From an uncultured Veillonella sp. (GTDB taxonomy: Bacteria; Bacillota; Negativicutes; Veillonellales; Veillonellaceae): a stretch of 11,164 nt of DNA. A program made the translations under genes and the position numbers. The notes below the pieces were generated by a model that ran no database searches, was not told the DNA's origin, and saw nothing but the letters and a program-made list of their open reading frames with translations. Shown here piece by piece: positions 6,775 through 11,034 of the stretch; position 1 is the stretch's first letter, and each line of letters opens with the position of its first letter. The stretch spans positions 1-11,164 of the forward strand of contig URQX01000045.1 in NCBI GenBank assembly GCA_900550175.1, written 5' to 3'.

Positions 6775-7368
6775 ATGGATACTGTGACGAAACAATATAT
6801 AGAAACTGTGAAAGTCAGTGACATACCTTGGCATCGTTTGACCACAACTTACGGCCGTGCTACAGATTTTCCTGCTCATCTTGAGGTGTTGTGGGATATG
6901 ACGGACGTTGATGCCATTGATGCGGCAGGTGAAGAACTGGCCCAAAATATTGAACATCAATCGACTTTATGGCATGCTACGCCATTTGCTATGGTTTTCT
7001 TGCTTCGTATTTTTAAGAAAGCCTTAGAAGAGAGAACTCAGAATGAAGTAGCTCATTATTTAGTAGAACAATTGGTAGATCTATTTACTGTGATTGCTGA
7101 GTGTATCAGAGATGGTCTTATGCTAGAACATGCAGATCAATTACCGAACTTTGAGGATATGCTCAACGAAGAATACCTTTGGTCTGAAGAGTACGATGAA
7201 GATGAAGATATTCTTAGATATGAGGAAGAAGAGGTATTTCCGGATGACCTGTTCTTTAGCTTCTATTACTACTCACTGCAAGTGCTTTTACTTGGTAAGC
7301 CCTTATTGGATGAAGCTAATGAAGAAGAGGGAAAATTGCTAGAATTACTGACAGAGATTGACCACTAA
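6775..7368 (+). CDS. HEAT-repeat-like immunity-type protein
   Basis: I choose the ATG at 6775 (197 residues) because AAAGGTG (6760-6766) precedes it at the proper distance. The in-frame ATG at 6748 touches GGGAGG with no spacing and cannot use it. The N-terminus has SDIPWHRLTTTYGRATDFP (residues 15-33) and then IEHQSTLWHATPFAMVFLLR (59-78). This is the signature order W-x-x-L-x-x-x-YG-A-x-x-P ... L-x-x-x-HQ-[GS]T-x-x-x-AT seen in all-helical HEAT-like proteins, often next to SUKH and other immunity genes. Residues about 126-155 are extremely acidic (SEEYDEDED, RYEEEE), which could mimic nucleic acid or bind a basic toxin. A GGGAGG at 6742-6747 right after the previous stop may serve ribosome re-initiation. 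The function is inferred from context. Confidence 0.68.
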   Translation: MDTVTKQYIETVKVSDIPWHRLTTTYGRATDFPAHLEVLWDMTDVDAIDAAGEELAQNIEHQSTLWHATPFAMVFLLRIFKKALEERTQNEVAHYLVEQLVDLFTVIAECIRDGLMLEHADQLPNFEDMLNEEYLWSEEYDEDEDILRYEEEEVFPDDLFFSFYYYSLQVLLLGKPLLDEANEEEGKLLELLTEIDH

Positions 7369-7421
7369 TAATCTATGGAGGTTATACTCTATTAAATGTT
7401 TATAGAAATCATAGATTATTA
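7366..7421 (+). repeat. Inverted repeat in the gap before the DUF1877 gene
   Basis: TAATAATCTATG (7366-7377) is a perfect 12-bp complement of CATAGATTATTA (7410-7421), with a 32-base loop and no T-run, so it is not a terminator. The 103-base gap holds two Shine-Dalgarno-like sites, CTATGGAGG (7373-7381) and CTACGGAGGG; only the second precedes a gene. The first is followed by a 6-codon frame, perhaps the remains of a lost gene. Confidence 0.4.
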
Positions 7422-7471
7422 AATAGCTAGGGAGATTCTAGATTACTAGTTATCTACGGAGGGTTTAGACT

Positions 7472-7978
7472 ATGGGATTGATTGCTAATTATAGCTGTTT
7501 AAGCGATGTAAATTTAAAAGAGCTTAAAGCCATGGGCTCAGAAGAAGAGGAAATTCTTGAAAGTGTTGAAGAGTGGAATGACGACGATGAGTTATTGCTT
7601 GATATCGACAAGATGTGGGATGTACTCCATTTTGTGCTAACTGGTGTGGGCACTGACCATAAAGACGATAAAAATCCTCTTAGCCAAGCGGTACTAGGTG
7701 TAATGGCTGTTGAGGATATATCAGACTATGTAGCATATACAGAACACAATCATTTAGCCAATATCGTGGCAGCTCTAGATCAATTTGATATTGAAAGTGC
7801 ACTCGAATCTTTTGATATGACTGCTTGTAAAGAAGCCGAACTTTACCCAAATATTTGGGACTATGACGAAGAAGAGGAGGAAATCAAAGATGAAATTCTC
7901 CACGATTTCGAGCAGATGAAGGTGTTCTATAAAAAAGTGCTAGAAGCGAAGGGGCATGTAGTAGTTACGATTTGTTAA
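7472..7978 (+). CDS. DUF1877 (YfbM-like) family protein
   Basis: A 168-residue acidic cytosolic protein. It shows the whole DUF1877 layout: MGLIANYSCLSD at the N-terminus, DIDKMWDVLHFVLTG (residues 44-58), PLSQAVLG (69-76), a helix around VAALDQF, YPNIWDYDEEEEE, and a final helix-strand with VFYKKVLEAKGHVVVTI. The length is typical of the family. DUF1877 includes E. coli YfbM and is listed among immunity-type families, but no enzyme activity is established. The Shine-Dalgarno GGAGGG (7459-7464) sits upstream of the ATG. It is separated from the HEAT-like gene by 103 bases and from the DUF2695 gene by 12. Confidence 0.85.
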   Translation: MGLIANYSCLSDVNLKELKAMGSEEEEILESVEEWNDDDELLLDIDKMWDVLHFVLTGVGTDHKDDKNPLSQAVLGVMAVEDISDYVAYTEHNHLANIVAALDQFDIESALESFDMTACKEAELYPNIWDYDEEEEEIKDEILHDFEQMKVFYKKVLEAKGHVVVTIC

Positions 7979-7990
7979 AAGGTGGGTACA

Positions 7991-8284
7991 ATGGACAAAG
8001 CGCGTAAAAAGGAATTATTGAAAGGCTATAAAGCTAAAGAAAAACAGAATTTTCAAGATAGCTTACCTATGGACGAAGAATTATTTTGGAATCTCTTTGA
8101 TTATGTAGACGAGAAATTAGAAGCAAATGACGGTTGCGATCATAGTCTGACTTTTACAAGAGAGTTTTTAGAAAAACAAAAGGTAGATGTTGAGAGCGTA
8201 TTAGACTGGATTATCAACGAAGGTGGCGGTTGTGATTGCGAGGTTCTCTACAATGTAGAGGAACGTTTTGAAGAGTACTGTTAA
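7991..8284 (+). CDS. DUF2695 family protein
   Basis: I start at the ATG at 7991 (97 residues), since AAAGGTGG (7978-7985) serves it; a GTG at 7982 would lie inside that site. The protein shows the DUF2695 signature: CDHSLTFTREFLEKQ (residues 49-63), a helix with VESVLDWIINEGG, and GGGCDCEVLYNVEE (78-91) near the end. The conserved Cys/His residues (C49, H51, C81, C83) could bind a metal, though this is not proven for the family. DUF2695 proteins are small cytosolic proteins often found in immunity gene clusters. It is the last gene of the run, 12 bases after the DUF1877 stop and about 60 bases before the terminator at 8344. Confidence 0.82.
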   Translation: MDKARKKELLKGYKAKEKQNFQDSLPMDEELFWNLFDYVDEKLEANDGCDHSLTFTREFLEKQKVDVESVLDWIINEGGGCDCEVLYNVEERFEEYC

Positions 8285-8313
8285 TAGTATTTTTTATAGT
8301 TAATTCTATGTAT

Positions 8314-8342
8314 TTGCAGGTGTTATCATAAAGGTATATAGT
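8314..8342 (+). promoter_or_regulatory. Promoter of the ECF transporter gene
   Basis: TTGCAG (8314-8319) and TATAGT (8337-8342) are 17 bp apart. The expected start is near 8349, giving a leader of about 45 bases, too short for a known riboswitch. The start falls inside the left arm of the terminator at 8344-8374. Confidence 0.6.
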
Positions 8343-8343
8343 A

Positions 8344-8379
8344 TAGACATGTGATGGATATAGTCACATGTCTATTTTT
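8344..8379 (+). terminator. Intrinsic terminator of the immunity-type operon
   Basis: A perfect 11-bp stem, TAGACATGTGA (8344-8354) / TCACATGTCTA (8364-8374), with a 9-nt loop followed by TTTTT. Transcripts from upstream contain the whole stem; those from the promoter at 8314 begin within its left arm. Confidence 0.85.
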
Positions 8380-8393
8380 ATAAGGAGGACGCT

Positions 8394-8891
8394 ATGCAAC
8401 ACGTTCAAAACCGCAGTACTACATCCGCGTTAGTACTCACAGCCGTATTGATTGCCCTCGCAACACTGTTTACCATGTACACGAAAATTCCAGTACCTGG
8501 CATTCGCGGCTATTTCAATGTTGGAGATGTCGTTATTATGACGTCAGCTCTATTATTAGGTCGAAAATATGGCGCCTATATTGGTGCTATCGGCCCAGCG
8601 CTAGCTGATTTATTCCTCGGCTACGCAGTCTTTGTACCAATCACCTTCGTGGTGAAAGGCATTGAAGGCTATCTTGTCGGTACTGTCTATAACAATAAGA
8701 CAACTACCTCTGCTTTAGTAGCGACTATCGTAGGTGGCATTATCATCGTAGCAGGATACTTTATCGCCGAATACTTTGTATTTGATCCAGGCGTAGCCAT
8801 TGCTAGTATTGTGACCAATACCATTCAAGCCGTTATGAGCGTTATCGTTAGCATGATTCTCTATGCTATCTTGCGTAAACGTCTGGGGTAG
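8394..8891 (+). CDS. ECF transporter S component
   Basis: A 165-residue integral membrane protein with about six hydrophobic segments. It has the S-component signature of the ECF vitamin uptake family: an N-terminal helix (ALVLTAVLIALATLF), IPVPGIRGYFNVGDVVIM, GAYIGAIGPALADLFLGY, and PITFVVKGIEGYLVG. An S component binds a micronutrient and docks with a shared energising module (EcfA, EcfA', EcfT), which is not in this window; this is therefore a group II type that borrows a common module. The ligand cannot be read from the sequence; hydroxymethylpyrimidine, pyridoxine or riboflavin-type substrates are all possible in this subgroup. The Shine-Dalgarno AAGGAGG (8382-8388) precedes the ATG. The gene has its own promoter and is the last gene before the first toxin-antitoxin locus. 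Confidence 0.85.
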   Translation: MQHVQNRSTTSALVLTAVLIALATLFTMYTKIPVPGIRGYFNVGDVVIMTSALLLGRKYGAYIGAIGPALADLFLGYAVFVPITFVVKGIEGYLVGTVYNNKTTTSALVATIVGGIIIVAGYFIAEYFVFDPGVAIASIVTNTIQAVMSVIVSMILYAILRKRLG

Positions 8892-8895
8892 TAAA

Positions 8896-8924
8896 TTGAC
8901 AGTCTCTAGAATTCAGACTATACT
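8896..8924 (+). promoter_or_regulatory. Promoter of antisense RNA 1
   Basis: TTGACA (8896-8901), a perfect -35, and TATACT (8919-8924) are 17 bp apart. It is much stronger than the facing toxin promoter, as expected for an antitoxin RNA. The predicted start is near 8931. Confidence 0.75.
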
Positions 8925-8932
8925 ATAAGTAC

Positions 8933-8968
8933 AAAAGAGCCAGTTAACGTGTTCTAGGCGTTAGGCTC
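8933..8968 (-). terminator. Possible terminator of toxin 1 mRNA
   Basis: Read on the minus strand, GAGCC (8968-8964) and AACG pair with CGTT and GGCTC (8941-8937), followed by TTTT (8936-8933). It is the mirror image of the antitoxin 5' hairpin. If used, the toxin mRNA would be about 260 nt and cover the whole antitoxin. Confidence 0.45.
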
Positions 8969-8988
8969 ATCAAAGAATTGAGAAATTT

Positions 8989-9050
8989 GATAAACCTAAC
9001 GTGTCTAAGTATTGCAGTACTTAGTCTTAAACGTTAGGTTTATCTTATTT
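8989..9050 (+). terminator. Terminator of antisense RNA 1
   Basis: A perfect 14-bp outer stem, GATAAACCTAACGT (8989-9002) / ACGTTAGGTTTATC (9031-9044), has an inner stem CTAAGTA/TACTTAG and is followed by TTATTTT. Confidence 0.8.
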
Positions 9051-9066
9051 TGTAACTATTTACTAG

Positions 9067-9138
9067 TTACTTTTTAAGAATTAACACTACGAGGGTAGCG
9101 AATAAAATCATTAATGATAATGCTTCGTATACAGTCAT
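9067..9138 (-). CDS. Holin-like type I toxin peptide 1
   Basis: A 23-residue peptide starting MTVYEALSLMILFATLVVLI and ending with two lysines. The N-terminal pattern T/S-x-YEALSLMI followed by a hydrophobic stretch is that of the putative holin-like toxins (Hol_Tox; TxpA/BsrG-type) of Firmicutes, though the tail is shorter than usual. It would form one membrane helix and depolarise the membrane if overproduced. The Shine-Dalgarno GGGAGGTGA (9151-9143) is excellent, but a hairpin at 9147-9165 covers it. The mRNA starts near 9195 and its 3' part is opposed by the antisense RNA at 8931-9050. Translation is thus likely held off by structure and by antisense pairing. The homology is recognised by eye. 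Confidence 0.72.
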   Translation of the reverse strand: MTVYEALSLMILFATLVVLILKK

Positions 9139-9146
9139 AATGTCAC

Positions 9147-9165
9147 CTCCCTCGAAAAGACGGAG
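9147..9165 (-). promoter_or_regulatory. Hairpin covering the toxin 1 ribosome-binding site
   Basis: On the minus strand, CTCC (9165-9162) and TC pair with GA and GGAG (9150-9147), with one G-G mismatch and loop TTTTC. The GGAG is the core of the Shine-Dalgarno site. Confidence 0.5.
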
Positions 9166-9201
9166 ATAAACCTAACTCACGTTAATGGCTCTTTCGTTAT
9201 T

Positions 9202-9230
9202 AGTATATAGCGGATTTTGAATATTGAAAA
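9202..9230 (-). promoter_or_regulatory. Promoter of toxin 1 mRNA
   Basis: On the minus strand, TATACT (9207-9202) has a weak -35 TTTTCA (9230-9225) at 17 bp. The expected start is near 9195, giving a 5' leader of about 57 nt. Confidence 0.5.
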
Positions 9231-9261
9231 ATACGAATTAATTTCGTACAACTTTTACACG

Positions 9262-9295
9262 AATAAAAGGGAGACTTTATCAAGAGTCTCCCTTT
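9262..9295 (-). terminator. Terminator of the carboxymuconolactone-decarboxylase-family gene
   Basis: On the minus strand, AAAGGGAGACT (9295-9285) pairs perfectly with AGTCTCCCTTT (9276-9266), followed by TTATT. It separates this gene from the toxin 1 promoter. The stretch 9296-9352 between it and the stop codon is AT-rich with nothing else recognisable. Confidence 0.8.
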
Positions 9296-9352
9296 GTTAG
9301 TTTTAAATAGACTAATATTTATTAATAGATTTTTATTACTGTCGTTCCTTGC

Positions 9353-9730
9353 TTATAGTATGTTTCGTTCTTCAAAGACCGCTTTCACCGTAAATAGTGC
9401 ATTCAGCACGCGTGGAAATCCCGCATAGGGGATGCAGTGGGTACAGACCTCTACGATTTGCTCGGGCGTAATACCGACATTGAGTGCCGCATTGGTGTGT
9501 ACTTTCAGCTGTGCCTCGCAACCGCCCAGCGTTAACAGGGATGCGAGCGTAATCAGTTCCCGTTCCTTGAAATCTAGATTGGGGCGCGTGTAGATGTCGC
9601 CGAACAGCTCGACCAATAAATCGGCTATGGCCGGTGAAATCTCTTGAATTGTGTTATACACCTCCTCGCCGTGCAGCCCGTCAATTTGTTTCAATGTGTT
9701 CATACCGATGTTAAAACGTGTTTCTTTCAT
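9353..9730 (-). CDS. Carboxymuconolactone decarboxylase family protein
   Basis: A 125-residue all-helical cytosolic protein of the CMD/AhpD superfamily. It shows the family core: FKERELITLASLLTLGGCEAQLKVH (about residues 54-78), AALNVGITPEQIVEV (81-95), and PYAGFPRVLNAL (101-112). The canonical AhpD redox CxxC is absent from its usual place. A CTHC pair (C96, C99) stands just before PYAGFP instead, and C71 is the third cysteine. Members act on aromatic-derived lactones or as alkylhydroperoxidase-like proteins; the substrate here is unknown. The Shine-Dalgarno GGAGGT lies at 9742-9737. It is transcribed divergently from a MerR gene, whose product probably activates it. The gene is clearly richer in G and C at third positions (CTG, GGC, GCC, CGC codons) than its neighbours, suggesting recent transfer. 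Confidence 0.85.
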   Translation of the reverse strand: MKETRFNIGMNTLKQIDGLHGEEVYNTIQEISPAIADLLVELFGDIYTRPNLDFKERELITLASLLTLGGCEAQLKVHTNAALNVGITPEQIVEVCTHCIPYAGFPRVLNALFTVKAVFEERNIL

Positions 9731-9746
9731 AATTATTACCTCCGTC

Positions 9747-9784
9747 TAGACGTATGATATATGCTCGAGTATACTTGAGGTCAA
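9747..9784. promoter_or_regulatory. Divergent MerR-type promoter-operator
   Basis: On the minus strand, TTGACC (9784-9779) and TATCAT (9759-9754) are 19 bp apart, the overlong spacer typical of MerR-activated promoters. The spacer holds the dyad CTCGAGTATACTTGAG (9764-9779). On the plus strand, TAGACG (9747-9752) and TATACT (9770-9775), 17 bp apart, would drive merR, with its -10 inside the dyad, so the regulator could repress itself. Confidence 0.72.
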
Positions 9785-9796
9785 GGTGGTGAAAGT

Positions 9797-10159
9797 ATGA
9801 AAATCGGTGAATTTTCAAAATTGGTGGGACTGTCTATTTCTACATTACGATATTATGAGGATCAAGGGTTCCTTCACATCGATCGGCAGAACGGCATTCG
9901 CAATTACCATGCGGAGGATGTGGGTTTTGTGCAGTTTATTAAACGCTTGAAAGATATGGGAATGCCACTTGCGAATATCAAGCGGTATGCGGATTTAAGG
10001 TATGCCGGATCTCATACGGTCCATGAAAGAATGACACTGTTACAAGACCATTATCGGTTTATTGAGGCCGAAATTAAACGATTGGAAGGCTATAAGAATA
10101 ATCTAGAAGATAAATTGAAGTTGTATGAAACTGTAATAAAGAAAAATGAGATTGATTAG
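9797..10159 (+). CDS. MerR family transcriptional regulator
   Basis: A 120-residue regulator. The N-terminal winged helix-turn-helix starts MKIGEFSKLVGLSISTLRYYEDQGFL (split as residues 1-13 and 14-26), with the wing around RNYHAEDVGFVQFIKRLKDMGM (41-62). A long C-terminal helix (about 76-116, rich in E, K, R and L) should form the dimer coiled coil. The protein ends soon after it and contains no cysteine, so it cannot sense metals or electrophiles through thiols as ZntR or NmlR do. It resembles the short MerR proteins beside oxidoreductases and CMD-family genes. The Shine-Dalgarno AAGGTGG (9783-9789) is 7 bases before the ATG. It is divergent from the CMD-family gene and shares its operator. 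The signal is unknown. Confidence 0.87.
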   Translation: MKIGEFSKLVGLSISTLRYYEDQGFLHIDRQNGIRNYHAEDVGFVQFIKRLKDMGMPLANIKRYADLRYAGSHTVHERMTLLQDHYRFIEAEIKRLEGYKNNLEDKLKLYETVIKKNEID

Positions 10160-10199
10160 GTTTTTTATTGTAGATGGTATATAGCACTTGTATCAATAT

Positions 10200-10215
10200 G
10201 GAGGTAGGTACCTCC
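10200..10215 (+). terminator. Weak hairpin downstream of merR
   Basis: GGAGGT and ACCTCC form a short stem (10200-10215) with a 4-nt loop but no real T-run after it. It may be a weak terminator or a transcription pause. It lies just before the promoter of antisense RNA 2. Confidence 0.3.
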
Positions 10216-10228
10216 TATTAATCATAAT

Positions 10229-10257
10229 TTGACGATATATGGTATTCAACCTATAAT
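10229..10257 (+). promoter_or_regulatory. Promoter of antisense RNA 2
   Basis: TTGACG (10229-10234) and a perfect TATAAT (10252-10257) are 17 bp apart, the same layout as the promoter at 8896. The predicted start is near 10264. Confidence 0.75.
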
Positions 10258-10263
10258 ATGAGT

Positions 10264-10377
10264 AGATAGCCGAGCGAGTAGAGACGTCAGGCTCATCTCA
10301 AAAAACTGAAAAAATCAGGAAATGGCCTTTTCGTTTTATCTAGCTACGAGCTGTAACGAAGGGCTATTTGCTTTTTG
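10264..10377 (+). ncRNA. Predicted type I antitoxin RNA 2
   Basis: A roughly 114-nt RNA is predicted between the promoter at 10229 and the T-run ending at 10376. It has the same plan as the RNA at 8931: a 5' region with AGCC/GGCT pairing, the shared AGGCTCATC (10289-10297), an A-rich single-stranded middle and a 3' terminator hairpin. It overlaps the last 14 bases of the 33-residue peptide gene on the other strand, including its stop codon, and so would pair with that mRNA. The similarity to RNA 1 is limited to short blocks, so cross-regulation between the two loci is unlikely but not excluded. Confidence 0.62.
10322..10377 (+). terminator. Terminator of antisense RNA 2
   Basis: The left arm ATGGCCTTTTCGTT (10322-10335) pairs with AACGAAGGGCTAT (10355-10367), with one bulge, and is followed by GCTTTTTG. 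A small inner AGCT/AGCT stem lies in the loop. Confidence 0.6.
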
Positions 10378-10465
10378 TAAAGCAAATAAGGGCAATAAGT
10401 GAGCCGAATGAAATGAGAATTGTCAAAATATCTATGACAATTGATAAAATTTCAAAATCACTCAT
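10364..10465 (-). CDS. Small hydrophobic type I toxin-like peptide 2
   Basis: A 33-residue peptide beginning MSDFEILSIVIDILTILISF, with a single hydrophobic helix (about residues 5-28) and the basic tail FTKSK. The ATG at 10465 is chosen because GAAGGGGGTG (10479-10470) precedes it. A longer frame to 10555 would start upstream of the likely promoter (TATAAT, 10525-10520) and has no Shine-Dalgarno. Short peptides of the type MSDFEIL plus a hydrophobic stretch are common among Firmicute holin-like toxins. Its Shine-Dalgarno is the 3' arm of a 9-bp hairpin. Together with the convergent antisense RNA over its stop codon this fits a type I toxin. The sequence similarity is weaker than for the first toxin; the architecture makes the case. 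Confidence 0.65.
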   Translation of the reverse strand: MSDFEILSIVIDILTILISFGSLIALICFTKSK

Positions 10466-10472
10466 AGTTTCA

Positions 10473-10494
10473 CCCCCTTCTAAAAAGAAGAGAG
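10473..10494 (-). promoter_or_regulatory. Hairpin covering the toxin 2 ribosome-binding site
   Basis: On the minus strand, CTCTCTTCT (10494-10486) pairs with AGAAGGGGG (10481-10473) over 9 bp, with two G-T pairs and loop TTTT. The G-run is the Shine-Dalgarno site. Confidence 0.55.
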
Positions 10495-10519
10495 GCCCAA
10501 CCTCGTCGGCTACACTATT

Positions 10520-10548
10520 ATTATAATGCGAACTAATATGCGATACAA
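10520..10548 (-). promoter_or_regulatory. Promoter of toxin 2 mRNA
   Basis: On the minus strand, TATAAT (10525-10520) has a weak -35 TTGTAT (10548-10543) at 17 bp. The start is expected near 10513, one base before the shared leader. Confidence 0.5.
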
Positions 10549-10620
10549 TAAGCATTGATTAATAGAGATATAACTATTTTATAGAGTAGTTATAATGTTT
10601 TAGTGGAATAAAGTTTTATA

Positions 10621-10629
10621 TGGTATAAT
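10621..10629 (+). promoter_or_regulatory. Extended -10 promoter of the PhnA-like gene
   Basis: TGGTATAAT is an extended -10; there is no good -35 at 17-18 bp. A second TATAAT at 10591-10596 is a less likely alternative. Confidence 0.5.
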
Positions 10630-10662
10630 ACTTTCATTATGTAGTGAGAAAAGGAGATCTAA

Positions 10663-11007
10663 ATGGCAAATTTACCTAACTGCCCTAAGTGCGGCGATGA
10701 GTACACATACGAAGATGGTCATATGTTTATCTGCCCTATGTGTGGCAATGAATGGACAGCGGCTGACGCGCAAGCTGCAGCTGAAGCAGGTATCATTCGC
10801 GATGCTAACGGCAACGAGCTAGCTGATGGCGATACAGTTGTTGTAGTAAAAGACCTCAAAGTAAAAGGTGCGGGCATCTTGAAACAAGGGACGCGCGTAA
10901 AAAATATTCGCCTCATCACTGGTGCCAGCGATGGCCACGATATCGATTGCAAAATCGATGGTTTCGGTGCGATGGCATTAAAATCCGAAATGGTTAAGAA
11001 AATCTAA
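10663..11007 (+). CDS. yjdM: PhnA/YjdM family zinc-ribbon protein
   Basis: A 114-residue protein matching E. coli YjdM (formerly PhnA) in length and layout. The N-terminal zinc ribbon has CPKCG (C7, C10) and CPMCGNEW (C24, C27). A short helix rich in alanine leads to the C-terminal barrel-like domain, with RDANGNELADGDTVVVVKDL, then KVKGAG, LKQGTRVKNIRL, HDIDCKIDGFGAMALKSE and a final MVKKI. Despite the old name, YjdM is not needed for phosphonate breakdown by the C-P lyase, and its role is unclear. AAGGAG at 10651-10656 precedes the ATG by 6 bases. It is a single-gene unit between the second toxin-antitoxin locus and its own terminator at 11035. The minus-strand frame inside it is a shadow. 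Confidence 0.9.
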   Translation: MANLPNCPKCGDEYTYEDGHMFICPMCGNEWTAADAQAAAEAGIIRDANGNELADGDTVVVVKDLKVKGAGILKQGTRVKNIRLITGASDGHDIDCKIDGFGAMALKSEMVKKI

Positions 11008-11034
11008 TAACCTATAGTGTAACCACAAACTTAG

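Larger units (their letters stand above)
8931..9050 (+). ncRNA. Predicted type I antitoxin RNA 1
   Basis: A roughly 120-nt RNA is predicted from the strong promoter at 8896 to the T-rich end at about 9050. It begins with a hairpin in which GAGCC (8937-8941) and AACG (8946-8949) pair with CGTT (8959-8962) and GGCTC (8964-8968). It ends with a long terminator hairpin (8989-9044). No reading frame of note is present. It lies opposite the 3' part of the transcript encoding the 23-residue peptide, so it should form an extended duplex with that mRNA, in the manner of RatA or SR4 of Bacillus. It shares AGGCTCATC and the following A-rich region with the second RNA at 10264, which supports a common origin. 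Confidence 0.65.
8934..9194. repeat. Inverted repeat bounding toxin-antitoxin locus 1
   Basis: AAAGAGCCAGTTAACGTG at 8934-8951 faces CACGTTAATGGCTCTTT at 9178-9194; they are complementary except for one extra base. The antisense RNA and the toxin mRNA thus start with the same leader. A second repeat, GATAAACCTAAC, occurs at 8989-9000 and 9165-9176, with its inverse at 9033-9044. Confidence 0.75.
10267..10512. repeat. Inverted repeat bounding toxin-antitoxin locus 2
   Basis: TAGCCGAGCGAG at 10267-10278 faces CTCGTCGGCTA at 10502-10512, complementary except for one extra base. As in locus 1, the two RNAs begin with the same leader, at matching distances from their predicted starts. Confidence 0.65.

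Noticed and set aside
6772..6960. Minus-strand frame inside the HEAT-like gene
   Set aside because: No ribosome-binding site, and it overlaps a conserved motif of the real gene.
7130..7342. Plus-strand frame in another register of the HEAT-like gene
   Set aside because: It is a shadow of the acidic stretch of the real gene, with no ribosome-binding site.
7982..7990. GTG start of the DUF2695 gene
   Set aside because: It lies inside the Shine-Dalgarno site that serves the ATG at 7991.
8343..8393. Riboswitch upstream of the ECF transporter gene
   Set aside because: The leader is only about 45 bases and holds just the terminator arm; no aptamer core such as thiamine, riboflavin or preQ1 is visible.
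10466..10555. N-terminal extension of the second toxin to 63 residues
   Set aside because: The upstream ATG lacks a ribosome-binding site and lies before the likely promoter; the internal ATG at 10465 has a strong site.
10719..10952. Minus-strand frame inside the PhnA-like gene
   Set aside because: It is a shadow of a clearly conserved gene on the other strand.
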